Shown: in pieces, positions 25,312 through 31,423 of the stretch | Numbering within the stretch: position 1 is the stretch's first letter | Layout of the letters: every line of letters begins with the position of its first letter | Assembly: GCA_049724395.1 (NCBI GenBank) | Contig: JAUGWO010000319.1 | Coordinates: forward strand, 1-31,423 | Direction of reading: 5' to 3' | Source of the DNA: Spongospora subterranea f. sp. subterranea | Taxonomy: Eukaryota; Endomyxa: Phytomyxea; Phytomyxea; Plasmodiophorida | Length of the DNA: 31,423 nucleotides | Made by a program: the position numbers and the translations under genes | The notes under the pieces: generated by a model | Told to the model about the DNA's origin: nothing | What the model saw: the letters and a program-made list of their open reading frames with translations, nothing else | The model's database searches: none

Positions 25312-27945
25312 AGTCTTCTTCCTCTCCCTGACCCATTTACCCACTTCCTCTATCTCATCCCCCGTCTTCTTCCTCTCCCTGACCCATTTACCCACTTCCT
25401 CTATCTCATCCCCCCGTCTTCTTCATCTCCCTGACCCATTTACCCACTTCCTCTATCTCATCCCCCCGTCTTCTTCATCTCCCTGACCCTTTTACCCACT
25501 TCCTCTTTCTCATCCCCCCGTCTCCTTCCTCTCCCTGACCCATTTACCCACTTCCTCTCTATCTCATCCCCCCGTCTTCTTCATCTCCCTGACCCATTTA
25601 CCCACTTCCTCTATCTCATCCCCCGTCTTCTTCCTCTCCCTGACCCATTTACCCACTTCCTCTATCTCACCCACTTCCTCTCTATCTCATCCCCCCGTCT
25701 TCTTCATCTCCATGACCCATTTACCCACTTCCTCTATCTCATCCCCCCGTCTTCTTCCTCTCCCTGACCCATTTACCCCCTTCCTCTATCTCATCCCCCC
25801 GTCTTCTTCATCTCCCTGACCCATTTACCCACTTCCTCTATCTCATCCCCCCGTCTTCTTCATCTCCCTGACCCATTTACCCACTTCCTCTATCTCATCC
25901 CCCCGTCTTCTTCATCTCCCTGACCCATTTACCCACTTCCTCTATCTCATCCCCCCGTCTTCTTCTCCCTGACCCATTTCTCTATCCATGACCCATTTAC
26001 CCACTTCCTCTATCTCATCCCCCCGTCTTCTTCCTCTCCCTGACCCATTTACCCACTTCCTCTATCTCATCCCCCGTCTTCTTCCTCTCCCTGACCCATT
26101 TACCCACTTCCTCTATCTCATCCCCCCGTCTTCTTCCTCTCCATGACCCATTTACCCACTTCCTCTATCTCATCCCCCGTCTTCTTCCTCTCCCTGACCC
26201 ATTTACCCACTTCCTCTATCTCATCCCCCCGTCTTCTTCCTCTCCCTGACCCATTTACCCACTTCCTCTATCTCTATCTCATCCCCCCCTCCCTGACCCT
26301 TTTACCCACTTCCTCTTCTTCCGTCTCCATCTCCCTGACCCATTTACTTCTCTCCCATCCCCCCGTCTTCTTCATCTCTGACCCATTTACCCACTTCCTC
26401 TATCTCATCCCCCCCGTCTTCTTCCTCTCCCTGACCCATTTACCCACTTCTCTCTATCTCATCCCCCCGTCTTCTTCCTCTCCCTGACCCTTCTTCCTCT
26501 CCCTGACCCATTTACCCACTTCCTCTATCTCATCCCCCCGTCTTCTTCACTTCTCTATCCATCCCCCGTCTTCTTCCTCTCCCTGACCCATTTACCCACT
26601 TCCTCTATCTCATCCCCCGTCTTCTTCCTCTCCCTGACCCATTTACCCACTTCCTCTATCTCATCCCCCCGTCTTCTTCCTCTCCCTACCCACCCATTTA
26701 CCCACTTCCTTCCTCCCTGACCCATTTACCCACTTCCTCTATCTCATCCCCCCGTCTTCTTCCTCTCCCTGACCCATTTACCCACTTCCTCTATCTCATC
26801 CCCCCGTCTTCTTCCTCTCCCTGACCCATTTACCCACTTCCTCTATCTCATCCCCGTCTTCTTCATCTCCCTGACCCATTTACCCACTTCCTCTATCTCA
26901 TCCCCCGTCTTCTTCCTCTCCATGACCCATTTACCCACTCCTCTATCTCATCCCCGTCTTCTTCCTCTCCCCTCCCATTTACATCCCCCGTCTTCTTCCT
27001 CTCCCTGACCCATTTACCCACTTCCTCTATCTCATCCCCCCGTCTTCTTCCTCTCCCTGACCCATTTACCCCCTTCCTCTATCTCATCCCCCCGTCTTCT
27101 TCATGACCCATTTACCCACTTCCTCTATCTCATCCCCCCGTCTTCTTCCTCTCCCTGACCCATTTACCCACTTCCTCTATCTCATCCCCCCGTCTTCTTC
27201 ATCTCCATGACCCATTTACCCACTTCCTCTATCTCATCCCCCCGTCTTCTTCCTCTCCCTGACCCATTTACCCACTTCCTCTATCTCATCCCCCCCCGTC
27301 TTCTTCATCTCCCTGACCCCACTTCCTTCTCATCCCCCGTCTTCTTCCTCTCCCTGACCCATTTACCCACTTCCTCTATCTCATCCCTCCCGTCTTCTTC
27401 TTCTTCTCTCCATGACCCATTTACCCACTTCCTCTATCTCATCCCCCCGTCTTCTTCCTCTCCCTGACCCATTTACCCACTTCCTCTATCCATCCCCCCG
27501 TCTTCTTCCTTTACCCACTTCCTCTATCTCATCCCCCCGTCTTCTTCATTTACCCACTTCCTCTCCATGACCCATTTACCCACTTCCTCTATCTCATCCC
27601 CCCGTCTTCCCTCTCCCTGACCCATTTACCCCCTTCCTCTATCTCATCCCCCCGTCTTCTTCCTCTCCCTGACCCATTTACCCACTTCCTCTATCTCATC
27701 CCCCGTCTTCTTCCTCTCCCTGACCCATTTACCCACTTCCTCTCTCATCCCCGTCTTCTTCCTCTCCATGACCCATTTACCCCCTTCCTCTATCTCATCC
27801 CCCCGTCTTCTTCCTCTCCATGACCCATTTACCCCCTTCCTCTATCTCATCCCCCCGTCTTCTTCCTCTCCCTGACCCATTTACCCACTTCTTCTATCTC
27901 ATCCCCCCGTCTTCTTCCTCTCCCTGCCCCATCTACCCACTTCCT
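25312..27945. repeat. 52-bp satellite array, about 50 units
   Basis: Unit on plus: CTCCCTGACCCATTTACCCA followed by CTTCCTCTATCTCATCCCCC and CGTCTTCTTCCT. The length alternates between 51 and 52 with the number of C residues, and there are many truncated or fused units (for example 26280-26350, 26670-26720, 27540-27570). It is pyrimidine-rich on plus throughout. Open frames inside (26143-26487, 27207-27467) are products of the repeat. Left neighbour is the Crypton-like copy; right neighbour is a gypsy-like fossil that begins at 28010. Confidence 0.95.
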
Positions 27946-28009
27946 CCATTTTCTGCCTCTGCTCGTCCTTCTGTCCCTCCCATCTGTCCCTCGTTCCCTC
28001 TGAGTGGCA

Positions 28010-29012
28010 ATGACGAACTCCTCCCCATCGACGCGTTCTCAAACCGCCATCGCAGAAACAATTGCCGAGGACATTGCGCCACTGTTAGAACAGCAAGCGC
28101 TATTACAGCAGCAAATTTTGGACCAGCAGACATGGATTATCGAAGAGTTGCCATCAAGTTTACTTGGATAGAAAGCCGGACTCACAACCGGCGGACTCTT
28201 ACTCGAAACCGGCGGTCGATCTAGCTCCAGAATATGCGACACCTGGCGAACTAACGGTCCGTATCGACCTTGTCAAGTTTTCTGGCGATTTCAGCCCCAC
28301 TTCGATAGGAGAGGCAACGTGGGTCAAGCTATTTGCCATCTTTGCCCAAATTGACAGTCTTTCGGTAATGCCACTTCCGCCGACGTTACCGAACCTGATA
28401 CTCATTAGTTTGAAAGGTAATGCGTTGACCTGCGTTATCGACCTCTGAGGTCAGTCGTCGGGGACGACCCTAATACGAAGTTCAACAGCGAACCTCACTA
28501 AAATCAAATGACGATTTTGGCACTGGGGCAATCACAGATTCAATCAACTGGCCGTATTAATCGGTCACTCGTCAATCTTATCAAAGAAGTGCAGTCCAAC
28601 GATAAAACCGTTCCGCAACTCGTCAACACCACCAAACCTTTCCAGGTTCACGAAGGTCTCCTCTATCAAGAACAAGCCCTCGTGGTCCCTACAGATCGGT
28701 GCTTGCTCAACGTCATGATGCACAACTAGGCAGTCATCTCGGTCGACGGAAAATGTGGCAGGCGATTCAACTTCATTTCTTGTGGTCGGGCATGGACAGC
28801 GTCATTCGTCGATATGTTAAATCTTGCGATCGTTGCCAATGCACAACACTGCAACACATGTCACCAACAGGTTTACTGCACCCTTCGCCCATCCCAGCAA
28901 ATTTATGGCGGTCAATCTCACTCGATTTTATTGTCAAGTTAATAAACTCTGATAGGTTAAAAAAATCTCGGAACGAAATATATGTAGAACAGAAGCGGGA
29001 AATGTGTCTTTT
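28010..29012 (+). mobile_element. Ty3/gypsy-like fossil, copy E
   Basis: Parts seen on plus, in order: a gag-like start with a Gln-rich helix (LLEQQALLQQQILDQQTWII) and LFAIFAQIDSLSVMPLPP, then a linker with FQVHEGLLYQEQALVVPTD, then an integrase zinc-binding region (SCDRCQ). This is the same short gag-integrase form as copies A and C, but more diverged, so it is an older or separate insertion. No reverse transcriptase and no LTR was recognised. It is broken in several places. It ends at TTTAATTAAACAGAAG against the membrane protein gene. Confidence 0.65.
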
Positions 29013-29014
29013 AA

Positions 29015-29710
29015 TTAAACAGAAGTGATTGGTTCATCCGTTTGATCGGAGAGTTGGGAGGGGTTGGTTGGCGCCGATTTCGTGTAAAATCCATGACACA
29101 AATATAAATAGATGATATTAAGAAGAGTGGTGGCGAGAAACGCGAACAAACCCAGACTATGAAGATCATAGGTATACAATGACCGGGAGGTTAAGTTATC
29201 GAACAACCATTTGCACCAAATGACGAACCGAGATTCCTCACGACACGACCATCGAGATATTAACATGAAGATCAAAGCGGTCGAGAGGTAGGCATTTAAG
29301 CCAACCCCTGCCAAAGCCAAGATGACATCTCCAAACTCTGGAATAGCGAAGACGAAAAAGGCGACCCATATCAAAAAATATAAAGCCGATATCGGAATCA
29401 GACATCGTTTGACCAGAGGAGCAGTAGTTGGGAAATCAGGATTATCCGGACGAAGAAGATTTCTGTTCGTGAAAAAAATTAACACCAACTCACAGCATAT
29501 CCAGACGGCGCTGAAGATTAAAATGATCCAGGAATGGAAGTAGACACATCGAAATATGTTCCAGGCAAGCATGCCATAAAGAGGGCCCAACGGCATTGCA
29601 TATGATGAGGAGTCCCAGGTCGCGAAGATCATATACAAATGGCCTATCGTCCATGCAAAGAAAACAACATTTGGAAACAGAATTTCTTCGACCAGGACCT
29701 CCACGTTCAT
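29015..29710 (-). CDS. Pyr4/PaxB-like integral membrane protein, copy 3 (diverged)
   Basis: 231 codons. It has a different N-terminus (MNVEVLVEEILFPNVVFFAW) and scattered changes, but the same six-helix layout, SYAMPLGPLYGMLAWNI with Asn at the WE position, NLLRPDNPDFPTTAP, FGDVILALAGVGLNAYLS and the tail SDQTDEPITSV. Despite clear divergence from copies 1 and 2 the frame is unbroken, which argues that the protein has been under selection. The upstream block with CTCATGACAT and TAACAGTAC-like sequence is partly kept (29711-29790). The 3' end faces gypsy-like copy E. Confidence 0.65.
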   Translation of the reverse strand: MNVEVLVEEILFPNVVFFAWTIGHLYMIFATWDSSSYAMPLGPLYGMLAWNIFRCVYFHSWIILIFSAVWICCELVLIFFTNRNLLRPDNPDFPTTAPLVKRCLIPISALYFLIWVAFFVFAIPEFGDVILALAGVGLNAYLSTALIFMLISRWSCREESRFVIWCKWLFDNLTSRSLYTYDLHSLGLFAFLATTLLNIIYLYLCHGFYTKSAPTNPSQLSDQTDEPITSV

Positions 29711-29844
29711 TGTACTGTTAGGGAGATGTCATGAGATCACGGAGTTGTCAGACCCCGGACAGTTGGTCTGGACAACATGAGCGCAATACGCAAATTCCGC
29801 GATAGGAACACAATTTATAAATTGAAAGTTTCCGATTTGCCTCA

Positions 29845-30931
29845 TCAATCGTGTTGGCCATGAAACAACCACAAGTGATTTCGAAGATCACTGTGTAGCG
29901 ACTGGTGCAAGTAGTTGTCTTTGATGTTATCCAGGATAGCATAACGATAATTGTCAGTCAGGTCAAGCCCTTCCTGTTCGGACATGGTTACTAGGCGAAA
30001 TGGGTGCCTTGGAACATATTCGTCATTGTGGATGTAGCTACCATCCAAAGCTGTGTTCTCGTTCATATTTTGTGACAAGGTTGTGTAAAATTACACACGT
30101 CCTCATCACAGATTCCATGGCGTTACCTTCCCACAATTTACAGGGAATTGTGAGAATGTGGAAACGAGCCTGTAAAACCCAGACTTGCGCCTTGCTTCTT
30201 GTTGTTGTGAAAAAGCTTCGACTTGGGTGACAATGCCGATGGATCAGCGTTGCCATAGGATTTGACAAAGCATTGATATTGCGGGTAGATTCCGTCGGCT
30301 AACCAGTATGCGGTGGAGAACTCGATACCGTTGCTCTGCCTTTGATGGCATTGTCAAACAAAGTTGAACGGTCAAGAACGTTAAGGTCATTCAGAGACCC
30401 TGGGATACCAAAGTGTACAGTGCCAAAAATGAAGACTTTGGTCGTCAATCGCTTCCAAAACTACCGTCGCAGACTTTCCTTGCCTTGAAACATGCCTTTC
30501 CAGCTCTACTGGGGCAGTTCTTCCAACTCCAATGCATGTATGCTGCCTAGGCACCCTGGCCACCCTGCATCCATCGATTCATCCGAGATGCGATTGAGGT
30601 CCTGCTCAGTTGGAGATCGAAGAAAATGTTCAGAATAGATCTCGTTGATCGCAGAACAATAACGCTTGAGGGCCTGCAACGATGTTGATTCGGCCATTCG
30701 ATATTTATCATCATGCTCTTAGGCAGAGTTGCCAGCAGTTAGAAGGCGATGTGCAGACACAACTTTTTGCAGAGAGGTAAGTCCAGGTATCTGAACAATA
30801 TGAGTTCAAGTTTACAAGGAAACAGCGACACTCGTCTGCGAAACCAAACTTGAGCGCGTCCAGTTTCTGTGTAAAGTAGTCATCATGCTGAACAACAGCC
30901 TGATGACTTTCGAACAAAGCTTGTTCCATCC
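29845..30931 (-). CDS. PIF/Harbinger transposase, frame-broken
   Basis: Family order on minus: RFRMEQALFESH and DDYFTQKLDALKFGFADE (30935-30820), SLQALKRYCSAINEIYSEHF with LRSPTEQDLNRI (30690-30580), GWPGCLGSIHALE (30560-30515), HFGIPGSLNDLNVLDRSTLF (30415-30355), YWLADGIYPQYQCFVKSYGN (about 30310-30250), VLQARFHILTIPCKLWEG and MRTCVILHNLVTKYEREHSF (30178-30042), and the tail LHSDLRNHLWLFHGQ. In this family GSID carries the first catalytic Asp; here it is His, and the frame changes several times, so it is inactive. A TTTCTTTAG acceptor precedes RFRM, suggesting a 5' exon beyond 30940. The usual Myb-like partner gene was not found. Confidence 0.8.
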
Positions 30932-30949
30932 GAAACCTCTAAAGAAAAT

Positions 30950-31423
30950 CAAGACAATCGTAAACAAGAGAATTTCCCATTAATCCATAAAGAGTAGTTC
31001 GGCGTACAGAGCACATCGACGCCCCTATTCGGCAACTTCCCTGGACGAGACCCACGAATTCGAGGGGGGTCTGGGCCATTTCCTCATCTCTCCAGACGGT
31101 TTCTGAGGGAGGGAGGGAATGCGACAGGTACGTCCCCCTGTACACCTCCTCTGCAACCTGCGGGTGACAGCGACGACCAGGACGGGCGAGCCTGGATAAT
31201 CCAAGACCGACGAAACCCGGAGAATGGAGTTCGGATGAGATTGGGTGGGGCGAAACTGGATGAACGGCACCGGCCGGATAATGGAGGCCAACGTCAGGCT
31301 AGCCAGACAGGCACTAATTTGGGTGTCTTGTTTTGAACTAGGATTCAGAAATATAATGTTAGGGATTGATGGAGGAATGTGCTATAGCCGACAGGCGAAC
31401 TAGTTGTTGGAACAAGAAGCAAT
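30950..31423. other. No gene recognised; possible 5' exon or flank of the Harbinger element
   Basis: Two overlapping minus frames (31145-30939 and 31291-31025) are open but show no motif. The sequence is somewhat G-rich on plus. It may hold the transposase 5' exon or the element end, but no terminal inverted repeat partner was seen. Confidence 0.3.

Noticed and set aside
26143-27467. Ser/Pro/Leu-rich ORFs in the 52-bp array
   Set aside because: Products of the satellite; frame is lost wherever the unit length changes.
10616-29012. LTRs flanking the gypsy-like fossils
   Set aside because: I found no matching direct terminal repeats by eye; the repeats present are shared whole fragments and inverted arms.

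Overview
The window is a piece of nuclear DNA from a repeat-rich eukaryotic microbe. The evidence is short GT-AG introns (52, 126, 130 and 183 bp), no bacterial operon layout, two long tandem arrays, and remnants of at least six eukaryotic transposon superfamilies (MULE-like, hAT, pogo/Tigger-like, Crypton-like tyrosine recombinase, PIF/Harbinger, Ty3/gypsy). Small introns and a Pyr4/PaxB-like membrane protein family fit a fungus or fungus-like protist (an oomycete is also possible), but the sequence alone does not settle the lineage. No rRNA, tRNA or CRISPR was recognised.

Layout. 1-1568 (+): the end of a MULE-like transposase followed by an AT-hook and a ubiquitin-protease-like (C19-like) cysteine peptidase. 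2031-2363: short repeats and a 60-bp-arm foldback. 2460-5740: a hAT element (2582-5033) inserted between two tail-to-tail pogo-like transposase ends. 6136-7404 (-): an intact-looking AIG1/GIMAP-like GTPase with hydrophobic ends; its 3' part is present again, inverted, at 9527-10310. 7441-9533: an 83-bp tandem duplication, unrecognised minus-strand ORFs and a gag-like retroelement fossil. 10616-12764: a Ty3/gypsy-like fossil next to a Crypton-like recombinase and an unknown convergent ORF. 13067-15420 (-): a second MULE-like/AT-hook/peptidase unit, preceded by unknown coding-looking sequence. 15768-17590: a 21-bp minisatellite of about 87 units. 17664-20460: a second, decayed hAT. 20423-23857: a 3.4-kb inverted duplication carrying two head-out copies of a six-helix membrane protein gene around retroelement fossils. 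24169-25293: an inverted copy of the Crypton-like unit. 25312-27945: a 52-bp satellite of about 50 units. 28010-29710: another gypsy-like fossil joined tail-to-tail to a third copy of the membrane protein gene. 29845-30931 (-): a PIF/Harbinger transposase.

Two themes stand out. First, a MULE-like transposase, an AT-hook and a cysteine peptidase occur in the same order twice in diverged form, which suggests a standing transposon architecture. Second, a Pyr4/PaxB-like membrane protein is present three times as an open frame of 226-231 codons, each time antisense to and abutting the integrase end of a gypsy-like fossil. All three copies carry Asn where the terpene cyclases of this family have a conserved Glu. 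Together with at least four large duplications, this reads as a transposon-built region in which cargo genes have been copied along with element fragments.
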